From contig MU006776.1 of the NCBI GenBank assembly GCA_010093635.1, forward strand, positions 1,099,153 to 1,163,152: a DNA stretch of 64,000 bases. Reading direction: 5' to 3'. The notes under the pieces are model-generated. The model searched no databases. It saw only the letters and a program-made list of their open reading frames with translations, and was not told the DNA's origin. Below are positions 1-11,029 of the stretch, piece by piece (positions within the stretch are counted from its first letter, which is position 1; the number at the start of each line of letters is the position of its first letter). This stretch comes from Massarina eburnea CBS 473.64. Its lineage: Eukaryota; Ascomycota; Dothideomycetes; Pleosporales; Massarinaceae. Position numbers and translations under genes: made by a program.

Positions 1-51
1 TCGTCGTCGAAGCAAAGTTCGTTAGGTGATACACGAACTACCGGACCGTAC

Positions 52-384
52 CTATCGTGGCAAGCCTTCATGTAGAAGGGTATCCGACCGCGAAGTAGGC
101 TCCATATTATTGGAATCTGATTCCGTAAGCATTGGGCAGCGAGTCTTGACAGAGATCATACCGGTGTCAGACGCGACCATAATGGGCCTGGAAACCTGGC
201 AAGAGGATGGAAATACAATCGGTAAATCGCGATCGAGAAGGTATAGATGAAAAGCTAGCAAATTGTAAGACCCAAGCCTCATAATTCTGCAATTCGAACT
301 TACCGCGCCCCCCAAGGCAATCGCCGCTGCAATTGAGGGCCCTAAATTTGCGAACGGTAAAGCGTTCCAGTTCAACACTGCCAT
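52..384 (-). CDS. possible small or partial gene, not recognised
   Basis: A minus-strand frame starts with ATG at 384. It reads openly through a strong donor (GTAAGT at 303-298) and reaches a stop at 52-54. Two readings are possible: 110 aa unspliced, or a spliced form with exons 384-304 and 195-52 (intron 303-196, acceptor CCAG), giving about 74 aa. The first 27 residues (MAVLNWNALPFANLGPSIAA...) are hydrophobic, Ala-rich and look protein-like. The rest resembles no family I recognise. The window edge may cut off further exons. It lies divergent from the AtuA-like gene, so it could belong to the same accessory cluster. Chance reading frame is the main alternative. Confidence 0.22.
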   Translation of the reverse strand: MAVLNWNALPFANLGPSIAAAIALGGAVSSNCRIMRLGSYNLLAFHLYLLDRDLPIVFPSSCQVSRPIMVASDTGMISVKTRCPMLTESDSNNMEPTSRSDTLLHEGLPR

Positions 385-974
385 ATCGTGGTCTTAAAAG
401 TATTCTCGTTCTTCTTTGGGGACGATATTATCAATTCATTCGTGGACACCTGATAGACATATGCACTTTGAACATTGGATAACTCATCTCGGCTTCCTCA
501 ACATGCCCCTCCGGAAGTTAATTTCCGCCCCATGTTCGCAATGCATTGAACTCCACGCCATTTCACATGTTAGCGGCGGGAACATAAGGTCCAAATGCAC
601 CGGAAATATGCATGCAAGAGCGGGAGTGATGTGGAGAAGGATATTGTAGAAGGCGGGGTTCGGAGAAGGACTGCCTAAACGCGCTAGGCAAGGGCCTGTT
701 TTCCCTAGATACTATCTTCCATCTTCCCCTCTTCCATCTAGGGCATTTTTCATCCTGAAGATAGCCTCCATGAACTTCCCGTATCCCTGCACGTGATTAT
801 GGGTCTTTCCCGGGATGTAGCGTCGCGTAGAGAAGACGCGTCCGATGAACCGAATCAACCTCCATGCAACCAACCTAGCAGCCCAGTTCAGGATCTAATG
901 AAGTCGTGAATTGACTTAATTCTCAAGACATTTTGTACGTAAAGTGATTGCTAGGAGGCATTTATTCAAAGACC
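385..974. other. intergenic, upstream of the AtuA-like gene
   Basis: 590 bp with no supported gene. It would be a shared divergent promoter if the small minus-strand frame is real. A CCTAGATA/CTTCCATC stretch at about 700-745 is mildly repetitive. Nothing else stands out. Confidence 0.5.
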
Positions 975-2931
975 ATGGCCACCAACGTTCCATTCAGCGA
1001 CCAAAAGAGCGGACAGAGTAACGGGAACAGGAAGGGAGTGTTGAAAATAGCTGGTGTGTCTGGTGGAGTGTTTGACCGTTTCCGAGCATTTACGGATCTC
1101 GCAAAAGATGCTAGTATTCATGGTGTGTCAAGTCGATAGGGTGATATCAATATCGAAGACTTACAGACGAGCAGTCCTCTTCGGCGATTGGATCTCAGAG
1201 ATCAGTATGACATTCCGCGGAAACGAGCGTGCGACTCGCGCACTCGATGCTGAGCAAACAGCTTTTGAGATGAGTTTCGTCGCTATGCTCAAACCTGCCA
1301 TCAAGGATATCGCGAAGAACAAGCAAAAGGTCGCCGTGAATGCGGGTTCTTGCGACCCAGAGGCACTGGCAAATATTGTGCAGCAGCTTGTCAAAGACCA
1401 CGGCACCAATCTCAAGGTCTCGTGGGTGACGGGTGATGATGTCACTGAGAAATTCATGGCGATGTTTGAAAATGGCGAAACTTTTCCATCACTCCCTTCA
1501 GACCTATCAATCGAGCAATGGGGACAAGATCCAATATGCGCACAAGCATATCTAGGAGGGGTCGGCATTGCAGAAGCTCTTCGACATGGTGCCGATATCG
1601 TGATTTGCGGGAGGGTGGCAGATGCTGCCCCAGTTGTTGGAGCGGCAATGTGGTACCACAATTGGGGGCGGGAAGACTTTACACAACTTGCGTACGCGCT
1701 CGTAGCAGGTCATTTGTTAGAGTGCAGCTCTTACGTTACCGGGGGATATTATACCGGTTTCAAGAAGGAATTGCTCTTTGCAAACAACTGTACTAATCTT
1801 GGATTTCCTATCGGGGAAATTGAGGCGAACGGCGAATTTATACTCACCAAAGAAACGAATGCGGGCGGAATTGTTAACATCCGAACGGTTACTGCTCAGC
1901 TGTTGTATGAAATCCAAGGCCCGTTGTATTACAACAGTGACGTTACTGCACGGTTTGATGGTATCAAACTCACTAATGAAGGACCGAATCGAGTACGAGT
2001 CACTGGTGTTGTTGGTTTGCCACCTCCACCGACCACGAAAATTGGAATTACTGCGCGAGGTGGATGGCAAGCTGAGGTACATTTCTTCTTGACTGGTCTA
2101 GACATCAAGGAGAAGGTCGAGCTGGTCAAACAACAAACCCTGGAGTCCATGGGCGACTATCAGAAGGAGTTCCAAACACTGACCTTCAATGTAACCGGCT
2201 CAGTACCGACAAATCCCAAAAACCAAGCAAGCGCGACAGTAGACCTTCGCATCTTCGCCCAGAGCAGGAATCCGGACTTGATGTCTGCAGGAGCACACAA
2301 AGGTGTCGCGCCAGATACACCCTCCTTTGGGAAGTGGTGTATCGAGAACTGCTTACAAGGGTATCCTGGTGGGACTCCGGCGATGGACCTACGACAAAGC
2401 GTTGGAAAACCATTTTTCGAATACTGGGTCGCCCTGTTTCCACAAGACCAAATCGATCACAAGTTACATGTATTCGACGGGAAGACAATATCAGTACCGC
2501 CACCTACTAATACCCAAGTCTATCCTAGACAGCAAGATTCATACGACACTTCATCGCCACTTCTACTTGACACATGGGGCGGGACTGTACGAGCACCATT
2601 GGGTCACATCGTCCACGGACGATCCGGTGATAAGTCATCCGATTGTAATCTGGGACTGTTTGTGAGGAATGCAGACGAGTGGGATTGGCTACGATCGCTG
2701 CTTTCAATTGAGAAGTTGCGAGAATTACTCGAAGAAGAGGATACAGGGAAGAAGATTGACAGGTTTGAGATCCCTGCACTGTTTGCAGTTCATTTTCTCC
2801 TGCGCGATCATCTGGACAGAGGCGCAAACTCGAGTAGCTCGTATGATATATTAGGGAAGAATGTTTGTGAGTATGTGAGATGTAAGCTAGTGGACATTCC
2901 GAAAGTATTCTACGACAGAGGCACAATATAG
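975..2931 (+). CDS. AtuA-like (DUF1446) acyclic terpene utilisation family protein
   Basis: Two exons, 975-1122 and 1175-2931 (52-nt GT..AG intron), encode 634 aa. The join gives the family N-terminus: LKIAGVSGGVFDRFRAF is followed by GDWISEISM, and later come NAGSCDP and GADIVICGRVADAAP. This is the AtuA/DUF1446 domain (about residues 20-470). A second, ferredoxin-fold AtuA-like domain follows at the C-terminus (about 515-625) with the hallmark GRSGDKSSDCNLGLFVR. The family is named after Pseudomonas citronellol/geraniol catabolism, where AtuA is essential, but its biochemical activity is not established. Fungal copies commonly carry both domains in one chain. No acyl-CoA carboxylase partner is visible here. 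An EthD-domain gene follows 395 bp downstream on the same strand. Start chosen at ATG 975 because the conserved block begins about 24 residues later. Confidence 0.88.
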
Positions 2932-3326
2932 AATACCTAGGAAGAGGTCTTTATTTGCCTTCTTTAAACTGAATCTTTATGAAGTTGACTTGCTCGTAAA
3001 GATTCCAGGAAATGAAGCTTTGGAGTATATTCACATCCAAAGCAACCGGATTCAACGTACCTCGGTCGACAAAAGTCGCTTCCGCAACCATGCACAGCCG
3101 CCTAGGACAAACTCAAGTCAGTATGAACTCTCAATGCGGGGTATTGATATACCACCTACTTGCCTACGACCTACCAGCGGGCCGGATATGCTTCTCCAAG
3201 CTAACTTTCCGTCACGCTTGTTGCAAATTACATGTCTCTAACGCAGCTGCCTGCGTCCTTGTATACAAACAGTACTGTCTCTCGCAAATTCTCATTTTCA
3301 CGACTTTATTCTCAGAAACTATCAAT
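2932..3326. other. intergenic between AtuA-like and EthD genes
   Basis: 395 bp holding the 3' end of the AtuA-like gene and the promoter of the EthD gene. No further coding signal is convincing. An open frame from 3012 runs in phase into the EthD gene, but its upstream part has no family resemblance. Confidence 0.5.
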
Positions 3327-3786
3327 ATGGGCGAACCAAAGAACCTACCATTCATCCGCGTGCAACTATGCCTCAGAAAGAAAGACGATGTCACCGATGA
3401 GTTCTTCCACAACCACTGGAAAACAAATCATGTTAAGCTCGCGCTGGAGAACAAGACCTTTGTCGATAAAGTCATTCGCTACAACCAAGTATGTGCCTTT
3501 AATTCTTGTCACTATAAACGATTCACCACGATACTAACATCTATCGCAGTTTCATACTTCGCCCCGTCTAAAGGAAGCTGCGCGAAACTTCACAATCCCC
3601 GTACCAGAATACGATGGAATCGCAGAAGTGTGGGTGAAAGACGTTGAGACGTGGGAAAGTATCGTGACCGATCCAGCATTTGTGGCAGCTATTGCACCGG
3701 ATGAAGATAACTTCATCAAGGCACCTATTCACATTATGTTGGGGTATGATAACACTGTTGTTGGAGATGCCGTGAAGACGAAGTAA
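3327..3786 (+). CDS. small EthD-domain protein
   Basis: Exons 3327-3488 and 3550-3786 (61-nt intron, GTATGT...CGCAG) encode 132 aa. The protein has the EthD/dimeric alpha-beta barrel layout: a first strand (FIRVQLCLRKKDDVT), the FHNHWKTNHVKLA helix with its conserved W/H positions, an Asn-Gln at the exon junction followed by FHTSPRL, and a second half with AEVWVKDVETWESIV. EthD proteins occur beside oxidative degradation genes, and fungal versions include small dehydratases or decarboxylases of secondary metabolism. The exact reaction cannot be told from sequence. It sits between the AtuA-like gene and a convergent aldo/keto reductase whose 3' end is 72 bp away. It lacks a signal peptide, so it is probably cytosolic. 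Confidence 0.83.
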
Positions 3787-3858
3787 TGGGCAGATGAAGA
3801 ATACGAGCTTTGAGCAACATGGAACTTGCATGATTTGTGTTAGGAAGTACATCTTTTA

Positions 3859-5024
3859 TCAACCAAGCTCCGGGGTGTCGGCAAATGAGAATGGTTGTAG
3901 TTTAGATGAATAGCGATCTCCAATAACTTCAACCTTTTCAATCTCTTCTCGTATTTGCCGCACTTCTTCGGGCGTGAGTTTGACGTCGATAGCACCAACG
4001 TTTTCTTCGAGGTACTTGATCTTCTTCGTGCCCCTTTAAACTATTAGCCACTCCCCAAGAATCGAATAAGTCCAGAACACGTACGGTATAGGTATGATGT
4101 CATCACCCTGTGCTAACAACCACGCAAGAGTTAACTGCCCGCTCGAACATCCCTTGGATGCCGCGAACTCCTGTAGCTTCTCCACTAACCTGAGATTCTT
4201 TGGAAAGTTTTCTTTGCTGTATTTTGGGGCGTTTTTTCTGAAGTCTCCTTCCTCAAAGTCGTCCGGGCTTTTGATCTGACCAGTCAAAAATCCACGACCG
4301 AGTGGACTGTAAGCAACGACAGATATGCCGAGCTCGCGACAGGTACGTAGGATATCGATAGATGGCGATTCAATGTCAAGAGAGAAGGGGCTGTACTCCA
4401 GCTGGACCGCGTTGATTGGATGTGTGGCATGAGCACGCCGAATCGTCGCGGCGGAAACTTCGCTTAGGCCTATTGCACCAATCTTCCCTTTCCTTCAATA
4501 CTGGTCAGCAGTTATACCGTATCAGTTATGAAGACTCACTTCTTCAACTCCGCCATCGCAGCAACCGTCTTCTCGATGGGCGTCTTCATATCTACGCGAT
4601 GAGCATAATACAAATCAATGTAATCCACACCCAGTCTCTTCAAGCTTGTTTCACAAGCCTGGATTACATACTCGGGATCACTTCTGATGCAGAAATTCCC
4701 CTCGGCATCTTTCGTGACCCCGAACTTTGTGGCGAGGAAGATTTGATCGCGTTTCCCAGTGCGTTCGAACCATAAGCGCAAGAGATCCTCGTTGTCCAAG
4801 TCTATTATGCATCAGAATGCGATCCTTATAGTGCAAGAAAACTCACAAACGTCTGAGGTATCCCAAAAGGTTGTTCCTAGTTCAAGCGCTCGATCGAGAA
4901 CTGCTAACCTCGCTTCATTCTCATCGACTTTTCCGTATGAGAAGCTTAGCCCCATGGCACCAAAGCCTAGAGCTGGGACTTGGGGACCATCTTTTCCTAG
5001 TCGCCGAGTTTGAAGAGGAGACAT
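3859..5024 (-). CDS. aldo/keto reductase (NADPH-dependent)
   Basis: Four exons on the minus strand: 5024-4847, 4801-4540, 4492-4085 and 4033-3859, together 340 aa. Joining them restores family motifs across every junction: FWDTSDVYLDNEDLL (catalytic Asp and Tyr), FLATKFG (Lys), LYYAHRVD (His), KKGKIGAIGLSEVS, SVVAYSPLGRGFL and IPIPGTKK near the end. The TIM-barrel catalytic tetrad is therefore intact. The length and motifs fit the YakC/AKR13-like group that reduces aldehydes and ketones. It converges with the EthD gene and lies 830 bp from the start of the MFS pump, consistent with membership of the local accessory cluster. An in-frame GTG at 5039 was not chosen because an ATG follows at 5024. 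Confidence 0.88.
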
Positions 5025-5854
5025 GTTGTTATTGAGCACTCGAGACTACAGTTAGTGGAGATGTGAAATGTAAATAATGATGCCACAAGGTCGTGATCGA
5101 AAGGGAAACGAAGCACATGAAGAGAAAGAGAAGACATGCTGCAAACATTAACTAGGCAATTTTTCAGGGTTGAGATAGGACGAAGATGTGATTGCCTATG
5201 CTCGGGATTATACTTCCGGCACCTTCTGGGCTAGCTCGACCACTGGATATTCAAAGCATTGCATCTCAAGGAAGCAACTTCCTGGCCTATTGTTCCACCA
5301 AGGTAACCTTGTGGAACGTAAGACTGGCGCATCAGGTTGTACAATAATCCCCGCTCGCATCTCAACATGGACTCGTCACGATTGCACAGTCCGCTACCTC
5401 AACCCCTGTCATCCGGGTATCCATTTTCCTGGTCAGCTCCGTCCCGAAAGTCAAAGAATACACCAAAGTGAAATCGGCCTGTTGGCGTCAATCATCATCA
5501 AGTAAGAATCTAGGGTAGTCCCACCTGGCTATTCCGGCACCATGTGTAGACGCCGCGGCCATCACGCTCTAGATGCATCCCTTTCACATCACCACTTGTG
5601 GCTCGCTCCCTTAAGCACTAACAAGAAACATGGTGGCTTCTACAAGTCTTTTGAGGTGCACATTATCCGGGTGAATGGTACCGCTTGTTGTTCGAAGGGG
5701 CCAGATTGGATGATGATCATCCTCCAAGGTTCGCATGAACATTTAGTCGTCGAGCCGTCGAACACGCGTACCCCTGTGATAGAAATACATAAGGTTGGCA
5801 ACATTCCATCCTCGCCACTGTCGACTTTTTCCATAAAACTTTTCCAACACTACT
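5025..5854. other. divergent intergenic region between AKR and MFS genes
   Basis: 830 bp shared upstream region of two divergent genes. Small open frames exist on both strands (for example 5542-5934), but none resembles a protein family. No TATA or regulator site could be assigned. Confidence 0.5.
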
Positions 5855-7830
5855 ATGGTCGCAATGCCAGAGAAGCAGAACACCGAACACGTGGAGAATT
5901 CCCTAAGCCCTCACGAGAGCCATGTAGCGGGTGAGTTGGGCGAACGCGGGTTCGCAGGAGAAGCTGATGAGCTGCCGAGAGGTTATTTCTACTCGCCATT
6001 CTTCCTGGGAACTACAGTAGCCATCGGCTTCAATTTACTGGCTAGTATAACCAGCACATCTTTATCGAAAATTAGTATTTACTTACAAGTTATTAGGCAT
6101 CCACCGGTGGTTTCGCTCTGGTGGCTCCCGTACTCGGTCAAATATCTGAGGCGCTGGGCCCTACGAACAGTATCATTTGGCTTTCCCTTGTCTATACTCT
6201 AGGCCTCGCCGTTGGCCTCACTCTCGTTGGTAGGCTCTCTGATATCTTTGGACGCCGTTGGTTCTTCATTGTCGGGACAGCAATTGGTACGTAACGCCCA
6301 GGTGTTATAGGCAGTGTGTTGAACGCACTCTTGAACGACGTGCACCGAAACTCCTCCAGATGAGCTCTTATAGGTTTGTACTAACGTACCCAGGCTGCAT
6401 CGGTGCCATAGTATGTAGCACCGCAAATACAATCCCGGTGCTTATCGGTGGCCAAGTGTTGATTGGATTATCGGCATCGACAGGCTACTCCTACGCTTTT
6501 ATTATTGGGGAGCTTGTCCCGGTCAAATACCGCTTCATCTTCAATTCGATCATATTTGTCTTCTCACTGCCAACGGCAGGCTTCGGAGCAGCCATTTCAA
6601 CACAATTCGTTGTTCGTACAAATGCTGGGTGGCGATGGGTGTACTATCTCCTGATCATACTCAACGGTCTCACCACACTGTTGTACGCAATATTCTACTT
6701 CCCACCAACCTTCCATCAGAAACATGGCCGAGATTCGATCATGAAGTGGTTGAGGAACTTCGACTATGGAGGCCTTCTTCTCTACACCGCCGGTCTCGTT
6801 CTCTTTATCCTTGGACTGTCTTCCGGTGGCTCTCTCTATCCATGGACCGACGCAAAAGTCATCGCGCCTATTGTTGTTGGATTCCTCTGTCTCATCGCAC
6901 TGTTTGTATACGAGTCATATGTGGACCTAAAAGAGCCACTGATTCCATTGCACTTCTTCAGGCACCGTGGTTGGGTAGCTGCAATGATGAGCCTGTCGAT
7001 TGGTGCATCAGTATACTACTCTCAAGCAATCATTTGGCCACAAATGACAACAAATGTATACGCTCGAGGGCGTGTGGAGTGGGGAGGTATTGTTTCGTGT
7101 CTTGTTGGCATTGGGATTACGATCGGTGAGATTATTGGCGGTACTGTAGCAAAGGTAAGTCGAGATGCTTACGCATCAACAAATTCATACTGACAGACCG
7201 CAGAACTTCGGCCACTGGAAGATTCAATGCTTCTGCGTTATCACGCTGGGAACAATCTTCCTCGGTCTTGGAGCTCTTTGTAACCCCAACACACCCAATA
7301 CCGCCATGGCTCTAGTCTTTGTAGCAACGGCATTTATCGGCTGGAACGAAGCCCTTGTGCTTCCGATTTGTACGATAGCAATTAGAGACCAGGGGGAGAT
7401 TGGCACTGCAGCTGGAATTGCAGGGTCGTCTCGCTCAGCTATCTCGACCATTGCCTCGACAGTGTACTCTGCAGTTCTAACTGCACGAGTGTCGGAGACG
7501 CTGAGTACGCAAATACCACCAGCAGTCATCGGAGCCGGCTTACCGGCATCATCGGTAACAGAATATATGACTGCCATCGCCGCCGGTGGAACCCAAAAGC
7601 TGCTTGATGCTGTTCCAGGGTTAACTCCAGAAATCCTAGCTACGGGCGCGGAAGCATACCGATGGGCATATTCGGATGCTTACCGGACCATTTTCCTGAC
7701 TTCTCTTGCATTTGGTGGGCTGGGTGTCATCTGCAGTCTCTTCATCGAGGATATCGATACGATGATGGGTGGTAAGATTGCTGTCACATTGACAGGAAGA
7801 GAGAAGGAAAAAGAGGATCCGAAAGAATGA
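5855..7830 (+). CDS. MFS transporter, TRI12-like (14-TM drug/siderophore/toxin efflux type)
   Basis: Exons 5855-6040, 6097-6286, 6394-7154 and 7204-7830 encode 587 aa. Family signatures: GFNLLASTGGFALVAPVL across the first junction, then IIWLSLVYTLGLAVGLTLVG, GRLSDIFGRRWFFIVG, a middle loop (FHQKHGRDSIMKWLRNFDYGG) and a C-terminal half with repeated hydrophobic helices. It belongs to the fungal TRI12/SIT branch of drug:H+ antiporters in the plasma membrane, which exports secondary metabolites or xenobiotics or handles siderophores. The first intron works only with a GC donor (see findings). The substrate is unknown. It lies between AKR and SDR genes, suggesting transport linked to their metabolites. 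The last 25 residues are charged and cytosolic. Confidence 0.88.
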
Positions 7831-7927
7831 AAACACAATAAAAAGAACGGGAAGGGTTCTTCGAAGATGCCAAATATGTCTGTATATATAATGTATGTGT
7901 ACTACGACTCTTATAATGAAGATAATA

Positions 7928-9027
7928 TTAGTACGTGCCTGGAACGATTGCGTGCCGTCCACCATCAGACATGAGTATATTTCCATCTAAGTACTTGTAA
8001 GCTTTGTATCTAAACTCACCGCGGGAGGAGCGGAGTAATACTCACTGCAATAAGCTCCAGCTCGGCTGACCATATATAGAAGTGTGCCGCCTGCATCTTC
8101 CACTGATCCCGTTCTCGTCGCGGGGCAAATGTTCGGATCAACGGAACCATCCTGTGTCCAGTCGTTCTTGCCGATGAAGTCCTACAGTTTCTTGGTTAGT
8201 TTGGTTCATGTTCTTGCCACAAATAGTCATACCGCACTCATGTCACTAGGATAGATCCCCGGGCAAAAAACATTAGCCCGTATATCAAGTCTCCAGTCAG
8301 CCAGCATAGTCGTCAACTGCTTCACCATGGCGACGATAGCAATCTTGCTCCCTGAATAAGGGAATCCCATCCCCGGCCTTCTTGCAAATGCGCTAATACT
8401 GCTCGTTACGATGATCTGACTCTTTACTCTCGAACTCATGCCAACTTCACTCTCGTTTCCCTTCGATAAGAGCTTCATGAAGGCAACGAACGTATAGAAC
8501 GCTGCTGTGGCGTTGACCTCAAAGGCTTCGTTGAAGTTTTCGCGTGCGGTTCCCCAAAGATACTTGTGAGCTTCATCCAATGTCGGTTTACGATCTTTTG
8601 GGAGACCGTAGAGATTTGGTCCGCTTGCGCCTGAGTTGGCAATCAAAGCGTTGACGTAACCAACTTCCTCCTCAACCTGCGCGGCTGCAGCTGCGAGGGA
8701 GTCGTTTGATGTGATGTCACATTGAATTGGGACAATTGACTTGTTTGGCTGTACGATATCAGTTTCCGGTTTTCATCGCCGTTAGAGAGCCGATGTACTG
8801 CAGCTGAGGCAACTCCATCTAGTTTGTCCTTTCGACGACCAAGGATGTATACTTTGGCCGCTCCATTGACGTCAAGCGTCTCCGCGAACATTGCCCCGAT
8901 ACCTGTGATGTGTCACTGACAAGACTAAGAGATTTTTCTCCATGGAAATTTTACCCGAACCACCTCCCGTAATCACGAATACCATCCCCTTTATATTGAA
9001 CAAACTTGCCGCCTCAAGAGTTGACAT
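7928..9027 (-). CDS. short-chain dehydrogenase/reductase (classical SDR)
   Basis: Five minus-strand exons: 9027-8955, 8902-8799, 8748-8233, 8181-8046 and 7986-7928, giving 295 aa. The joins restore VITGGGSGIGAMFAE (Rossmann TGxxxGIG), VPIQCDITSNDSL (the Asp contacting the cofactor adenine ring), NALIANSG, VTSSISAF with catalytic Ser, and FPYSGSKIAI with the YxxxK pair. The end reads SDGGRHAIVPGTY, typical for the family. The second intron is only 50 nt and would frameshift if missed. Ten acidic/basic residues around the cofactor site do not decide NADH versus NADPH. The gene converges with the MFS pump (97 bp between stops), and its first residues after the Met lack a signal peptide. Confidence 0.86.
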
Positions 9028-11029
9028 GGCGATCCTCCTCAATTGATACACTGAAATGGGCCTAGAGTTGGTAGAGAAATATTTCCTAGAACGGTACGTC
9101 AAAACAAGAATAATGTATGCGACCTTGGTGAAGCTTCAACCTGAAGGTAGCATCCTCATAATCGGTCCTGATATAAACACCACCATTGCCTGTACAATAT
9201 CCGATTTGGTGAAATTGCAAGTCTTACGATTGACACAGGAACTGTAGAGCCATGTAAAAGAGGGGCTGCGTTTTAATCGGAAAACGTTCCTATTGGTCGC
9301 TTAGATGCATGCGAAGCATGTAGAAAGAGTGAAGCGACGTCTTGAGGTATGGTTGCAGTGACGTCACTCCCACTGGCCTAACCGTACAATTATTGTCTTC
9401 GCACAAACAGAATTACAACATGTGTTTTCTTCGAATTCTCGCATGAAGTCTGCACGTAAAAGTCAATATGGTGAGACTGCGACCCATCAATCAAGGTTCA
9501 TTTTCGAGACAACGATGGTTCTACAAAGTGCTCTCGAGCTTACGGTGATCGGCATACAGCGTAACTTTCCTTGTTCATTGAGACCTGGGCGATCTAGGCT
9601 AGAAGGAAAGTCTCCAAGTGAGAGATCTAGAACTTTTGTGCGCTGAAAAAATAGGTGAAAACTCTTCGGCTTCGAGGTGTTGCGATCGCGGCTCCACCGA
9701 GCCGTTGGCTCCATCCATGGATACGGCCTGGGTACCAAAGACAGACAACGGGACCAGTTTATACTTTATACTTCCTAGTGGCATAAGAACCGTCGTAACT
9801 GAACCGGAATGCCGGAACTAGCCACTCTTTTCCGTCTCGACTTCCCAGCCGCCCATCACTTTCCCCTCAAAATTATTCAAGGCAATTATTTGAAAACTTC
9901 ACAAATCACGTCGAGGCCGGAGTCAACGGATTGCCAGCTATCCCGTTCCTAGGATGGTACAAATGTACCTGTCGATCATCCGCAAATTTTTACAACATAC
10001 GAAAATTGATTGGCCCGTACCTGATAGCTTCGCCAGATTCCGACGCTTTTCACCTCTACTTAACTCGTTCGCGCCAACTTCCCGGCGCTTTCCTAAAAGT
10101 TTTAAAGTTTGGACCATGTATGATCCGCTGGTGGGTTTTCGCGGTCGCTGCCGGATCTTCGGCAATCACCCTTCTACGTCACTGAACCGTAACGGCTACC
10201 GAAGAGTAACGTGACTGTAAAATAACGGCGCAATGAGAGCCACTCCTACCACCTAGTGGTATTTAGGATGAAGTCGCCAGCGTCTCGCTTTACTCGGTGC
10301 CTCTACGTGACCCCACTGCGGCCAGAGGTAATGAAACGAGAGAAACTTCGCGCGCGTTACCTTGTTTCTTTCATCGCCGCGACAGCGGCGACATCCGATG
10401 ATACACTCTTTTCTCATTCCCACGCTCCCTCTTTTCAAAGTCTTTTATCTCTCTTTGGTAGAGAAATTAGGTACCGCGGTTCAACTTACAGTAGCTACTG
10501 AGCGTGGCGTTCTTAGTCCGCGCTTGTTCTCTTCCCAGCCTGTCACTCACGAGTCTCGAAGCCGTTCTGCAGGTCCGAAGTGGAGCTATGGCAAACCGCT
10601 TCACATCCTCGACGCCACCAAACCAACGTTCTCCCCGTGCCGTCATTACTAGTGGAGTAATCACTTCTAAGACGGGCTCTCATTCGCACGATTCACTTTC
10701 CTCCGTCATGGTCTACGACGCCTCCGCTGACGGTGCCGTTCCTCAACAAAAATCCAAATTATTTCCATGGGTGTACGTGGATAGTCTAGTCGTCGATGCC
10801 CGAGCGCCGGCAACCGAGGGTATATATTGCTCTGGGGAATGTATAGTGAAGAGTTCAGACAAATCGACGCTCCTTTCTTGCGATTTGATATTCAATCATT
10901 TTGAACCGGGTGTTCAGTTACCTTCCTTTTACCTTATCTAAGCGCTGGATTAAACGCTTTCTCCATCGAATCGACAACACTCTTTCGATTAACGAAACAT
11001 ATCAAACGACACTTCTCAATTTTTTCAAA
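9028..11029. other. 2.0-kb intergenic region
   Basis: No gene could be supported. Several short frames occur on both strands without family resemblance. A TATATATT box at 10821-10828 lies about 200 bp upstream of the secreted BYS1-like gene and could be its TATA element. The 9-10 kb part forms the upstream region of the SDR gene. Confidence 0.5.

Noticed and set aside
5188..5934. Frames of 105 and 130 codons before the MFS gene
   Set aside because: No family resemblance, one overlaps the MFS start in another frame, and a divergent promoter is expected here.
10504..10941. 145-codon plus-strand frame before the first BYS1-like gene
   Set aside because: No ATG at its start, no family content, and it includes the likely TATA box of the downstream gene.
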